Positions 1 through 8,667 of a stretch of DNA of 64,000 nucleotides are shown piece by piece. The notes below the pieces were generated by a model. It saw nothing but the letters and a program-made list of their open reading frames with translations. It was not told the origin of the DNA and made no database searches. The DNA lies in NCBI GenBank assembly GCA_021821945.1, contig JAJZTF010000009.1, positions 41,196-105,195 on the forward strand, given 5' to 3'. The stretch is from Pseudomonadota bacterium (lineage in GTDB: Bacteria > Pseudomonadota > Gammaproteobacteria > Burkholderiales > Gallionellaceae). The translations under genes were made by a program, and so were the position numbers. Numbering within the stretch: the first letter of the stretch is position 1; every line of letters begins with the position of its first letter.

Positions 1-2
1 CA

Positions 3-1874
3 GCGCTGCCCACGCGCCTCAGGGTGGACAAGCCGCTAGCAAAAAACATGCGGCAGGGGTTCCGGCTGATCCGTGATCCGTCACAGCTTCCTGCAAGAAA
101 GACGGTTGCCAGGCGTATCCTCGAAGAACTCGTCAAGAAGCCATGTGCGCTCCCGGAGCTCAGGAGACTGGCACCGACCGCCGGCGCCCAGATGAGGTGG
201 CTGGAAATGGAAGGCTGGATAGAGCGCAGCGAGCTGAAGGACGCGCCTTCCTTGCCTGCTGCCAGGCTTGCCAATGCGCACAGGCTGACGCCGGAACAGC
301 AGCAGGCGGTGGATCAGGTTCTGCAGTCTTCGGGTTTCGGATGTCACCTTCTGCATGGCATCACGGGCAGCGGCAAGACCGAGGTTTACGTTCACCTGAT
401 GCATCGCATTTTGCAGCAGGGAGGGCAGATATTGCTCCTCGTGCCCGAGATCAATTTGACGCCCCAGCTGGAAGGCTATTTTCAGAGCCGTTTCCCGGAA
501 GTCCCGCTGGTCAGCCTGCACAGCGGACTTTCGGAAAATGCCCGACTGCAGAACTGGCAGCAGGCGCAGACAGGGGAAGCAAGGATCGTGCTCGGCACGC
601 GCCTTTCGGTTTTTGCGGAATTGCCTTCCCTTGCGCTCATCATCGTGGACGAGGAGCACGACGGCTCCTTCAAGCAGCAGGACGGACTCCGATATTCAGC
701 AAGGGATGTGGCCGTGTTTCGCGCAAGCCAGAGCGGCGTGCCCATCGTTCTGGGTTCGGCCACACCCTCTCTCGAGAGCTACCACAATGCCGAGGCCGGT
801 CGCTACAAACTGCTCAGGCTGACCCGGCGCGCCAAATCCGAGTCCCGTCTTCCCAAAATGGGCTGCATCAATGTGAATCAGTCCGTGATGACGGAGGGCG
901 TGAGCGAAAGGCTGCTTGCCGAGATCGGGGCCAGGATTTCCCGCGGCGAGCAAAGCCTGATCTTCATCAACCGCCGCGGCTATGCGCCTGTGCTGATGTG
1001 CGCGGAATGCGGCTGGATGTCGGATTGCAGGCATTGCGCAGGGAAGATGGTGCTGCACCTGAAGGACAGGAAGCTGCGCTGCCATCATTGCGGCAGCCAG
1101 CAGGGCATTCCTGCCGCATGTCCCGGCTGCGGGAAGGCCGGGCTGCATCCCGTGGGAAGCGGTACCCAGCGGGTGGAAAGCCTGCTGCAGGCAAGATATC
1201 CGGATGCCAGGATCCTGCGCGTGGACAGGGACAGCACGCGCAACAAGCACGCATGGCAGCAGATGCGCGAGCAGATACATGCAAACGAGGTGGACATACT
1301 GGTCGGCACGCAGATGCTGGCCAAGGGGCACGACTTTCCTTCGCTGACCCTGGTCGGCGTGCTGGGCGCGGACAATGCCTTGTACAGCGCGGATTTTCGC
1401 GCCGCGGAAAGGCTGTTCGCGCAGCTGATGCAGGTCTCCGGCCGCGCGGGGCGGGCGGACAAGCCGGGCGAGGTTCTGATCCAGACCGCCTTTCCGGATC
1501 ATCCGCTGTTTCGCTGCCTGAAGCATCATGATTTCGATTCATGGGCGTCCCAGCTTCTGTCCGAGCGCAGGATGGCGGGTTTTCCCCCTTTCGTGTTCCA
1601 GGCGATGCTGCGCGCGGAAGGCAGGAACGAAAACGAAGTATATGCCTATCTCGAAAAGGCCCGCGATCAGGCCATCGCTTTGCAGCGGGGAGTCGAGGTG
1701 TTCGGCGTGGTGCCTGCTAGCCTTGCGCGGCGCGCCAACCATGTGCGCGCACAGCTCCTGATCCAGGCGAAGTCGCGAAAACTGCTGCAGCAGTTCTTGC
1801 GCGACTGGCGCATAGATGAAATTCCTGCCGGCAAATTGCATCGCTCGCTGGACATCGATCCGATGGAGTTTTAG
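3..1874 (+). CDS. priA: Primosomal protein N' (PriA helicase), 5'-truncated by the window edge
   Basis: PriA is the superfamily 2 DNA helicase that restarts stalled replication forks by loading the primosome. The reading frame is open to the window edge, and the visible 624 residues lack roughly the first 100 of a usual ~730-residue PriA (the DNA-binding region), so a GTG at position 24 is not the true start. Seen in order are a Walker A motif (GITGSGKTEVY), the DEEH box of helicase motif II, and paired cysteines (CAEC, CRHC, CHHC, CPGC) of the zinc-binding insertion. A QVSGRAGR helicase motif VI follows. The gene ends 25 bp before the next start on the same strand, so the two may be co-transcribed. 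Identification is secure. Confidence 0.97.
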   Translation, partial: ALPTRLRVDKPLAKNMRQGFRLIRDPSQLPARKTVARRILEELVKKPCALPELRRLAPTAGAQMRWLEMEGWIERSELKDAPSLPAARLANAHRLTPEQQQAVDQVLQSSGFGCHLLHGITGSGKTEVYVHLMHRILQQGGQILLLVPEINLTPQLEGYFQSRFPEVPLVSLHSGLSENARLQNWQQAQTGEARIVLGTRLSVFAELPSLALIIVDEEHDGSFKQQDGLRYSARDVAVFRASQSGVPIVLGSATPSLESYHNAEAGRYKLLRLTRRAKSESRLPKMGCINVNQSVMTEGVSERLLAEIGARISRGEQSLIFINRRGYAPVLMCAECGWMSDCRHCAGKMVLHLKDRKLRCHHCGSQQGIPAACPGCGKAGLHPVGSGTQRVESLLQARYPDARILRVDRDSTRNKHAWQQMREQIHANEVDILVGTQMLAKGHDFPSLTLVGVLGADNALYSADFRAAERLFAQLMQVSGRAGRADKPGEVLIQTAFPDHPLFRCLKHHDFDSWASQLLSERRMAGFPPFVFQAMLRAEGRNENEVYAYLEKARDQAIALQRGVEVFGVVPASLARRANHVRAQLLIQAKSRKLLQQFLRDWRIDEIPAGKLHRSLDIDPMEF

Positions 1875-1899
1875 AGTGGGGACTTTGGAGGAGGGCGCG

Positions 1900-3276
1900 A
1901 TGTCGGTTGAATTCTTGCAGGCGCTTGAGGCTCTGGTGGGCGGCGATGCGCTCATCACGGGACAGTCGGCAGGACCTTACTGCGAGGACAGGCGGGGACG
2001 CTACTTTGGCGAGGCGCTTGCGGTCGTCTTTCCGTCGGATACCATTCAGGTTTCCCAGGTCGTCAGGCTCTGCGCATCGCGGCGAATTCCGATCGTGCCT
2101 CAGGGAGGCAACACCAGCCTTTGCGGCGCATCTGTTCCCTTGCAGGGAATGGACCAGATCGTCCTCAACCTCTCGAAGATGAACCGGATCGTCGCGGTCG
2201 ATCCGGTCAATTACACGATGACAGTCGAGGCGGGCTGCAAGCTCGCTTCCATCTATGAGGCTGCAGAGGGGGCCGGCCGCCTTTTCCCTCTGGGGCTCAC
2301 TGCGATCGCGCCACATTGCGAGATCGGCGGGAATCTCTCAACCAATGCCGGCGGGATAGGCGTGCTGCGCTACGGCAATGCGCGGGACCTGGTTCTCGGG
2401 CTGGAGGTGGTGCTGCCCGACGGGCGCATCTGGAACGGCCTGCGCGGGTTGCGGAAGGACAATACCGGTTACGACCTGAAGCATCTCTTCGTCGGCGCCG
2501 AAGGCACCTTGGGCATCATCACGAAGGCCGTGCTGAAGCTCTATCCGAAACCTAAATCGAGCATCAGCGCCTGCGTCGCGATAGAGAATCCCGAGGCCGC
2601 GGTGAATCTTCTGGCACACATGCGCTCATGCTGTGCGCTGAGCGGATTCGAGATCATGTCGCGCAACTGTCTTGAGCTCGTTTTCAGGCATGTTCCGGAC
2701 ACCAGGGAGCCGTTCGACAAGACCTATCCCTGGTATCTCCTGATCAGGGCGGATGATGTGGAGGCAGGCACCGTAAGCGCCGCATTGCGGGAGTTCGGCG
2801 TGCTCGAACACGCGGTCTCGGACGATCCAGGGCAGACTGAGCAATGGTGGCGGTTGCGCAGAAACATCAGCGATGCGCAAAAGAGCGAGGGGGTGAGCAT
2901 CAAGCACGATGTCTCGGTGCCGGTCAGCCGAGTTGCGGATTTCATCGGTCAGGCAAGCCGCGATCTTCGCGAACGTTTTGCCGGCATACGCATCGTTGCG
3001 TTCGGCCACATGGGGGACGGCAACATCCACTACAACGCCTCCATGCCGGATGCATCCAATGCCGCCTTCATCGAAGGTCACGAGCAGGAAGTCAACCGCA
3101 TCGTCTATGAGGTCGTGAGAAGGCTTGAAGGCAGCATCAGCGCGGAACATGGCCTGGGTCAGCTGAAGCGGGACACGATACGCGACTACAAGGACCCGCT
3201 GGAACTCGAGCTGATGCGAAGGATAAAGGATGCATTCGATCCGCTGGGCTTGATGAATCCGGGCAAGGTGATCTGA
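1900..3276 (+). CDS. FAD-linked D-2-hydroxyacid dehydrogenase/oxidase (GlcD / D-2-hydroxyglutarate dehydrogenase-like)
   Basis: Flavoenzyme of the vanillyl-alcohol oxidase superfamily that oxidises a D-2-hydroxy acid to the 2-oxo acid. The N-terminal half has an FAD-binding type 4 fold with the glycine-rich stretch PQGGNTSLCG and GGNLSTNAGG. The C-terminal half has the FAD-oxidase C domain with FGHMGDGNIHYN and the family-typical ending AEHGLGQLKR...DPLGLMNPGKV. Length, 458 aa, is normal. The reading frame extends upstream, but the ATG at 1900 follows a GGAGGAG ribosome site and lies just downstream of the priA stop, so it is preferred. The substrate (D-lactate, glycolate or D-2-hydroxyglutarate) cannot be told from sequence alone. 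The C-terminus most resembles the D-2-hydroxyglutarate dehydrogenase group. Confidence 0.9.
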   Translation: MSVEFLQALEALVGGDALITGQSAGPYCEDRRGRYFGEALAVVFPSDTIQVSQVVRLCASRRIPIVPQGGNTSLCGASVPLQGMDQIVLNLSKMNRIVAVDPVNYTMTVEAGCKLASIYEAAEGAGRLFPLGLTAIAPHCEIGGNLSTNAGGIGVLRYGNARDLVLGLEVVLPDGRIWNGLRGLRKDNTGYDLKHLFVGAEGTLGIITKAVLKLYPKPKSSISACVAIENPEAAVNLLAHMRSCCALSGFEIMSRNCLELVFRHVPDTREPFDKTYPWYLLIRADDVEAGTVSAALREFGVLEHAVSDDPGQTEQWWRLRRNISDAQKSEGVSIKHDVSVPVSRVADFIGQASRDLRERFAGIRIVAFGHMGDGNIHYNASMPDASNAAFIEGHEQEVNRIVYEVVRRLEGSISAEHGLGQLKRDTIRDYKDPLELELMRRIKDAFDPLGLMNPGKVI

Positions 3277-3349
3277 AAGCAGGATTGAGGATTCAGTTTT
3301 AAACTGCGATCTCAGGGTTCGTCTGACTTGCCGATAATCGGAGGAAAAA

Positions 3350-4162
3350 ATGGCAGCACAACCTGAAATCACCAACATGGCGCTGTTCTGCGATTTCGAG
3401 AACATAGCGCTCGGCGTGCGCGATGCAAAATATGCGCAGTTCGACATCAGAAAGGTGCTGGAGAGGCTGTTGCTCAAGGGCAGCATCGTGGTCAAGAAAG
3501 CCTATTGCGACTGGGAACGCTACAAGGAATTCAAGGCGACCATGCATGAGGCCGCGTTCGAGCTGATCGAGATTCCGCATGTGAGACAAAGCGGCAAGAA
3601 TTCGGCCGACATCCGCATGGTCGTGGATGCGCTGGACCTTTGCTACACCAAGGCGCACATGGATACCTTCGTGATCATCAGCGGAGATTCGGATTTTTCG
3701 CCCCTTGTGTCGAAACTGCGGGAGAACAACAAGCATGTGATCGGCATCGGCGTGAAGGATTCGACCTCGGATCTTCTGAGCGCGAACTGCGACGAATTCA
3801 TCTTTTATGACGACCTGGTGCGCGAGCAGGAAGCCAAGCAGAAGCGCGCCGCGAAACCGGCCAAGGTGGGCAAGGCCAAGCCGCAGACCGCAAAAGGCGA
3901 AGACGACAGGCGCCAGGAGGCGCTGGATTTCATCGTGGAGACCGTAGAGGCGCTGATAGCCGAGCGCGGTTCGGATGAAAAGATATGGGGCTCCCTGGTC
4001 AAGACCACCATGCAGCGCAGAAGGCCCGGTTTCACTGAATCTTCGTACGGTTACCGCTCCTTCAAGGAACTGGTCGAGGATGGCGAGCGGCACAAGCTGC
4101 TACAGGTCGTGCGCGACGAAAAATCAGGGCAGTACACGATACGATTGGGCGCAGCGGAATGA
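3350..4162 (+). CDS. NYN-domain putative RNase with C-terminal OST-HTH/LOTUS domain
   Basis: The first ~160 residues form a NYN (PIN-like) nuclease fold of the LabA/DUF88 group. Conserved acidic residues are visible in LFCDFEN, in NSADIRMVVDA and in SGDSDFSPL, which are the metal-binding positions of the family. A lysine/alanine-rich linker at about 165-190 is followed by a ~75-residue region that fits the OST-HTH/LOTUS RNA-binding domain (SLVKTTMQRRRPGFTESSYG, then FKELVEDGE). The likely role is RNA cleavage or RNA turnover; no target is known. A GGAGG site sits 5-9 bp before the ATG. The 73-bp gap upstream could hold a promoter, but no clear one was seen. The neighbours do not suggest a pathway. 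Confidence 0.88.
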   Translation: MAAQPEITNMALFCDFENIALGVRDAKYAQFDIRKVLERLLLKGSIVVKKAYCDWERYKEFKATMHEAAFELIEIPHVRQSGKNSADIRMVVDALDLCYTKAHMDTFVIISGDSDFSPLVSKLRENNKHVIGIGVKDSTSDLLSANCDEFIFYDDLVREQEAKQKRAAKPAKVGKAKPQTAKGEDDRRQEALDFIVETVEALIAERGSDEKIWGSLVKTTMQRRRPGFTESSYGYRSFKELVEDGERHKLLQVVRDEKSGQYTIRLGAAE

Positions 4163-4193
4163 GCGGGGCAAGCTTCCCGAAAAGAGCTTGGGG

Positions 4194-4742
4194 TTACAGA
4201 AAGAACGGTATGAATAGTTTTGTTCGAGCCATGTATTGCAAGTACTGGGAGCCGAAATAGTCGATGTTCTCGTTTTCCTCGGCGCGCGAGGCGAGGAGAA
4301 GAAAGAGACTTGCCAGAAATGAAATTCCCGCGGTGAGCCAGGACATTTCCTTGAAGAACAGCCCCCAGTCCAGGAACAAAAGGGAGCTGTAGATGGGATG
4401 TCGTATGTATCGGTACAAACCATGTGTCACGAGCATAGTGGTCTTCTCGATGAAAAGCAGGGGCGCATCATTCCGGCTTGAGTCGTGCTTGCCGAACAGG
4501 AAGAGGGAAAGATAGCCCGATGAAACCAGAAGCAGGGAAATGTTCATCAGGACCGCGCTTGCGATCTGGTCGGGCGTGCGAACGGCGTTCCCCCATCTGC
4601 CGATGCTCATGACAAGCAGTATCAGCATCAGCTCCCACGCGAAGAACCGGTAGAAGCCATGCGACTTGGGCACGCGCAACGAAGCGCGCGAAAAATAAGC
4701 CAGGACTGTGCTGCCTGCGATGAAGGTGAGCCATTCGAGCAT
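4194..4742 (-). CDS. Isoprenylcysteine carboxyl methyltransferase (ICMT)-like integral membrane protein
   Basis: A 182-residue polytopic membrane protein with about five hydrophobic segments. The C-terminal part carries GLYRYIRHPIYSSLLFLDWG, the SAM-binding signature RHP.Y of ICMT and phospholipid methyltransferase families, and a later acidic EEN patch also typical of them. These enzymes methylate lipids or membrane-embedded substrates. The real substrate here is unknown, since bacteria lack prenylated CaaX proteins. The gene converges on the NYN gene (31-bp gap) and is divergent from the chorismatase gene, sharing a 207-bp upstream region. Location next to the pigment locus raises the possibility of a lipid or phenol methylation role, but that is inference only. 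Confidence 0.75.
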   Translation of the reverse strand: MLEWLTFIAGSTVLAYFSRASLRVPKSHGFYRFFAWELMLILLVMSIGRWGNAVRTPDQIASAVLMNISLLLVSSGYLSLFLFGKHDSSRNDAPLLFIEKTTMLVTHGLYRYIRHPIYSSLLFLDWGLFFKEMSWLTAGISFLASLFLLLASRAEENENIDYFGSQYLQYMARTKLFIPFFL

Positions 4743-4949
4743 GGAAACATTCTGGAAACATACCGTATATAAAGTTTACACCCGTTTCGCTGTCATGGCG
4801 CGGTAGGCTGTCGGCTCGCATCGCGATAAGTTACAATTCGACTCAAATGAATATCAAAGCTGTTGTAGCATCATGAATATTTTGCAGTATCCCCACTGCG
4901 CTCCCGGGCCGAGCGAACTATCAGTGCTGAACAATGGTGCCGTGACCTG

Positions 4950-5933
4950 ATGCGCGTGCATGTCGAACATGTGGACGGCAGCTTCGAGCCGGATGGCGAT
5001 GTACTGGGCGCGATCTGTTTCTCATCAGGTCTGCTGATGGTGGATCAGACGTTCTGCATGCATGTGCCGATGGCTAGGATGGATAGGCCGGAACCCGCTT
5101 GGGAAGTCTGGCGCTCTGGCGGAGAGATTACGCAGGGGCAATACGGCGATATCCTCTACCGGAAAGGTGAAGACGCGCTGTTCGGTTTCATCGCATTGCC
5201 GGAGCGGCGTTTTGCGTGCAATCTTCAGCAGGCAGCAGAATCGGCCTATCGCCAGATTTTCGAGCTGCTGGACAGGCAGAAGTTTCCCCATCTCTACAGG
5301 TTCTGGAATTACATCCCCCGCATCAATGAGGCCGGCTTTGGCATGGAGCGCTACCAGCAGTTCAACATCGGCAGGCAGGATGCATTCATGGCGCATGGGC
5401 GCGACGTGCTTGGCAATGCGCCGGCTGCCTGCGCGCTGGGGAGCAGGGAGGGACCACTCTGCATCGCGTTCATCGCCGGAACAGCCCCCTCCTTCAACAT
5501 AGAAAATCCAAGGCAGATCAGCGCGTGCCGCTACCCCCGGCAATACGGGCCGCGCAGCCCGACCTTTTCGCGCGCGAGCCTCGTGCGGTCTGCACAAGGG
5601 GATGTCCTCTTCGTCTCAGGCACGGCGAGCATCGTAGGACACGAGACTCTTCACCGCAACGACGCCGTGATGCAGGCGCGTGAATCCATGGCAAACATAA
5701 GGGCCGTGCTTGAAGAGGCGAACCGCAAAATTCAAGGGCATGCATACGACCTCTCCTCGCTGACCTATCGGGTCTACATCAGAAACCCCTCCGATTATCT
5801 GCCCGTGAAACGAGAGCTGACCGGCATCGCGGGGCAGATGGATGCGGTATATCTCGAGGCAGACATTTGCCGCGCCGACCTGCTCCTGGAAATCGAAGCG
5901 GTGTCGGGGTTGATGAGCCGATCATGCGCCTGA
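4950..5933 (+). CDS. Chorismatase of the FkbO/Hyg5/XanB2 family (hydroxybenzoate starter synthesis)
   Basis: Chorismatases hydrolyse chorismate. XanB2-type members give 3- and 4-hydroxybenzoate, the aromatic head of xanthomonadin pigments and a ubiquinone precursor. The 327-residue product has the family's tandem YjgF-like architecture: LYRFWNYIPRIN and ERYQQFNIGRQDAF in the middle, then GTASIVGHETLHRND and an RVYIRNPSDYLPV stretch near the end. The start at 4950 overlaps the stop of an upstream 25-codon frame (TGATG), and its beginning MRVHVEHVDGSF aligns with the expected family N-terminus. The stop overlaps the next gene by 10 bp, so it leads a three-gene operon with an acyltransferase and a glycosyltransferase. 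Position beside the aryl-polyene operon supports a starter-unit role. Which isomer is made is not determined. Confidence 0.85.
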   Translation: MRVHVEHVDGSFEPDGDVLGAICFSSGLLMVDQTFCMHVPMARMDRPEPAWEVWRSGGEITQGQYGDILYRKGEDALFGFIALPERRFACNLQQAAESAYRQIFELLDRQKFPHLYRFWNYIPRINEAGFGMERYQQFNIGRQDAFMAHGRDVLGNAPAACALGSREGPLCIAFIAGTAPSFNIENPRQISACRYPRQYGPRSPTFSRASLVRSAQGDVLFVSGTASIVGHETLHRNDAVMQARESMANIRAVLEEANRKIQGHAYDLSSLTYRVYIRNPSDYLPVKRELTGIAGQMDAVYLEADICRADLLLEIEAVSGLMSRSCA

Positions 5934-6682
5934 TCCTGCTGGGATACGATTATCTTGTGTTTTACCTCGGGCTGATCTGGCTTGGCGTGCTTTGCCTTTC
6001 CTGGACGCCGTTCGCGCTGCTTGGCACTTATCTGCTGTCGGAGCGATGGGGAACGGCGCTGGGGCGCTATGCGATCATGGCAGGATTCAGGATATATCTC
6101 GCAAGCCTGCGCCTTGCGGGCCGATGCAGCTTCGATCTCTCCGCTTTGGATGCACTGCGCGGCGAAAAGCCGCTGATCATCGCACCCAATCATCCCTGCC
6201 TGCTGGATGCGGTGATGGTGATCTCCCGGCTGCCGAATGTCGCCTGCGTGATGAAGACCGGCCTGATGAACAACATCTTTCTCGGCGCTCCGGCAAGGTT
6301 TGCGCGCTACATCCGCAATGATCCCGGTCATGTGATGGTGAAAAAGGCGACCCTGGACTTCGAGTCCGGCAGCCATTTGCTGCTGTTCCCAGAGGGAACG
6401 CGCACCACCTCCTTTCCCGTCAATCCCCTGAAGGGCAGCATAGGGCTGATTGCGCACCATGCGGGGGTGCCGGTGCAGACCGTGCTGATCGAAACCGACA
6501 GCCCGTTTCTTACCAAGGGATGGTCGTTGTTCCGCAAGCCTGAAATGCCGATCCATTACCGCGTGAGTCTGGGGCGTCGCTTCGATCCGCCGGGGAATAT
6601 CCGGCAGTTCATGAGCGAGCTCGAAGGCTATTTCGCGCAGGATCTGGTCCATGGGGCGGAAATCCCGATGAAGCCATGCTGA
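5924..6682 (+). CDS. Lysophospholipid acyltransferase-family protein (PlsC-like)
   Basis: Membrane-associated acyltransferase that would transfer an acyl or aryl-polyenoyl group to a lipid acceptor. Visible are an N-terminal hydrophobic segment (about residues 5-35), the catalytic NHPCLLD box (H-x4-D) near residue 87 and the FPEGTR box near residue 160. The frame opens earlier, but ATG 5924 gives a family-like N-terminus and a 10-bp overlap with the chorismatase stop, typical of coupled genes. Aryl-polyene loci normally carry acyltransferases, thought to link the polyene to its lipid anchor. The product is 252 aa, a normal size. Its 3' end overlaps the next start by 7 bp. Confidence 0.88.
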   Translation: MRLILLGYDYLVFYLGLIWLGVLCLSWTPFALLGTYLLSERWGTALGRYAIMAGFRIYLASLRLAGRCSFDLSALDALRGEKPLIIAPNHPCLLDAVMVISRLPNVACVMKTGLMNNIFLGAPARFARYIRNDPGHVMVKKATLDFESGSHLLLFPEGTRTTSFPVNPLKGSIGLIAHHAGVPVQTVLIETDSPFLTKGWSLFRKPEMPIHYRVSLGRRFDPPGNIRQFMSELEGYFAQDLVHGAEIPMKPC

Positions 6683-7455
6683 AAACCTCGAATACGCATC
6701 TGGTCCTGATCCCGAGCTACAACCCGGGGGAAAAGGTCTATGAGACGGTGAGGGCCGCGCGGGCGCACTGGTCGCCAGTCTGGGTGGTGGTCGACGGAAG
6801 CAGCGATGGCACTGCGGAAGGGCTTGCCAGGATGGCCATGGAGGACGAGGGGCTGCGCGTGATCGTGCTGCCCGAAAACGGGGGGAAGGGGGCCGCAGTT
6901 CTGCACGGCCTTGATCTTGCGTCAAGGATGGGATACAGCCATGTTCTGACGATGGATTCGGACGGCCAGCATCCGGCCGGCCGAATCGCCGAATTCATGG
7001 CCGCCTCGATGGAAAAACCGGATGCGATGATACTGGGGATGCCGGTTTTCGACGAGCATGCTCCCTCCTTGAGGGTCAAGGGGCGGCGCATATCCAACTG
7101 GTGGGCTAATCTCGAGACGCTCTGGTGTGGCATAGGCGATTCGCTTTTCGGCTTTCGCGTCTATCCGGTGGAGCCCTTGCGACGCGTGATGAAGAGACAG
7201 CCCTGGATGCGCCACTTCGATTTCGATCCCGAGGCTGTGGTGCGTCTTTGCTGGCTAGGCGTCATGCCCGTCAACCTGCCCGCTCCCGTGCGCTATTTCA
7301 GGAAGGAGGAGGGGGGCGTTTCGCATTTTCGCTATCTGCGCGACAACCTGCTTCTGACCTGGATGCATGCGAGGCTTTTCCTCGGTTTCCTGATGCGCCT
7401 GCCTTTGCTCGTGGCGCGCAAGGTCAGACAGGGTTCTTCTCCGCGATGGCGTTAA
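6676..7455 (+). CDS. Family 2 glycosyltransferase (dolichyl/polyprenyl-phosphate hexose synthase-like)
   Basis: A 259-residue GT-A fold transferase. LVLIPSYNPG at the start and VVVDGSSDGTAE form the nucleotide-sugar site, and MDSDGQHP supplies the DxD metal-binding motif. It lacks the C-terminal membrane pair of ArnC or GtrB and resembles soluble DPM1-type enzymes that charge a polyprenyl phosphate with a sugar. It could equally glycosylate the polyene or its lipid anchor. The gene starts inside the acyltransferase 3' end and converges on the dehydratase gene, overlapping its 3' end by 32 bp, so it is the last gene of the plus-strand arm. The glycosyl donor is unknown. Confidence 0.85.
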   Translation: MLKTSNTHLVLIPSYNPGEKVYETVRAARAHWSPVWVVVDGSSDGTAEGLARMAMEDEGLRVIVLPENGGKGAAVLHGLDLASRMGYSHVLTMDSDGQHPAGRIAEFMAASMEKPDAMILGMPVFDEHAPSLRVKGRRISNWWANLETLWCGIGDSLFGFRVYPVEPLRRVMKRQPWMRHFDFDPEAVVRLCWLGVMPVNLPAPVRYFRKEEGGVSHFRYLRDNLLLTWMHARLFLGFLMRLPLLVARKVRQGSSPRWR

Positions 7456-7879
7456 GCATCACCGCGGCCCGCCCTTCCAGCAGCAGGCGGTCTTCGGCCA
7501 GGACTTCGAACTGGTAGAGCAGGTTGTTTTCGCTGGCGCTGATGCAGCTTGCTGCAACGGCAAGTTCGGCGGCAATGTCGTCCAGCCTCGGCACATGCAG
7601 CCTCGTGTCGCGCACGCTCACGAGATAGCCCGCGCGAGTTGGCTTGCCGGATGAGAGCAGCGCGCCATGCACGGCCATGGCCTGTGCCGCATATTCTATC
7701 CCGCAGACGCTGCCCAGTCTGCCGCGCGAGCGCAAAGGATGGTCCGGGTTGCGGTGGCTGCCTGCCAGGCACACGATTCTTTCCGGGTCCCAGTATTCGA
7801 CGCGGTCAAGCAAGCACATGCTGCCACGGTGAGGGATGTGCGCGGCGATCCAGTCGTGGTCAAGCCGGGATGGAATCAT
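7424..7879 (-). CDS. 3-hydroxyacyl-ACP dehydratase, hotdog fold (ApeP-like)
   Basis: A 151-residue single hotdog-domain protein that would remove water from the 3-hydroxyacyl-ACP intermediate during polyene chain extension. HIPHRGSMCLLDRV near residue 15 is the catalytic-histidine motif found in the aryl-polyene dehydratases, and GIEYAAQAMAVHGAL contains the downstream helix. It is the last gene of the minus-strand operon and overlaps the chain-length-factor gene by 4 bp. The locus encodes a second dehydratase domain fused to the AMP-ligase. In the characterised E. coli aryl-polyene system two dehydratases (ApeI and ApeP) are also present. Confidence 0.85.
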   Translation of the reverse strand: MIPSRLDHDWIAAHIPHRGSMCLLDRVEYWDPERIVCLAGSHRNPDHPLRSRGRLGSVCGIEYAAQAMAVHGALLSSGKPTRAGYLVSVRDTRLHVPRLDDIAAELAVAASCISASENNLLYQFEVLAEDRLLLEGRAAVMLNAIAEKNPV

Positions 7880-8667
7880 GGGTGTGATATCTGCAGGGCA
7901 AGCCGGGTCGCATCGAGATAATCCAGCACCACGCGAGTGTCTTTGCGCATCGCGATCGCCTGCAGCATCGGTAATCCCCTCGCCGCAGGGATGGAGGCTC
8001 TGAGCGCTTCGAATTGGCCTTCCATGCTGTCCGCCTTGTCTTCTGTGAGCTCAATGGAAATCCTGGCAAGCGCGCTCGCGCTTTTTTCCGGCGAAAAAAC
8101 GAATGCGAGGCCGAATGCCTCGGGAATGGGCCGCGCCTTGAACAGGGGTTCCGGGTATGGGGTGTCGCATGCAAGCATCACGGTGCGCGTGTTGTCCACG
8201 ACCACCTGGGCGACCGCTTCGAGCAGCGCCGCGCAGAAGCTGGCATCGAAGGCGCACAGCACGGACGAGTTTTTCATCGAACCGGTTGCGATGCCCCAGT
8301 ATCCGGCAGCCGTGTTGTGCACGGAATTGTGAAAGCGTGTGGGCGAAATCTGGCGGTCGCTCGCTGCCAGCATCTCGCAGATCGCGTGGCAGTTTTCCCC
8401 GTCTGCGCCCGATGAAGAAAAAACGGTCGGCAGATCGGCGGGGTTGAGCCCCGCCGCTTCTATCGCCTCGAGGCCCACAGCGAGTGCCAGCTTGACCAAT
8501 GCGCCGCTGCGCCTGCGCTCTGCAGCAGGCAGCGATGAGGGGGGAGGCAGCACGGTCTTTTGCGGCTGGTATGAGGATTCCCCGCGGAGCATATTTTCGC
8601 CTGCCTTCCAGCCGGCAAGGCCCGGTCCCAGCAATCCGATGCCTTCGATGTATGCGGCAAGTTTCAT
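7876..8667 (-). CDS. Ketosynthase-like chain-length factor (ApeC-like)
   Basis: A 263-residue protein of the beta-ketoacyl synthase N-terminal-like family (Ketoacyl-synt_2). It is shorter than a full ketosynthase and lacks a catalytic cysteine at the usual nucleophile site. The conserved FHNSVHNTAAGYWGIATG stretch near residue 115 and a FDASFCAALLEA helix are visible. In aryl-polyene synthesis this subunit pairs with the active ketosynthase and limits chain length. The gene overlaps both neighbours by 4 bp, directly after the ketosynthase gene, as expected for an obligate heterodimer. Confidence 0.85.
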   Translation of the reverse strand: MKLAAYIEGIGLLGPGLAGWKAGENMLRGESSYQPQKTVLPPPSSLPAAERRRSGALVKLALAVGLEAIEAAGLNPADLPTVFSSSGADGENCHAICEMLAASDRQISPTRFHNSVHNTAAGYWGIATGSMKNSSVLCAFDASFCAALLEAVAQVVVDNTRTVMLACDTPYPEPLFKARPIPEAFGLAFVFSPEKSASALARISIELTEDKADSMEGQFEALRASIPAARGLPMLQAIAMRKDTRVVLDYLDATRLALQISHP

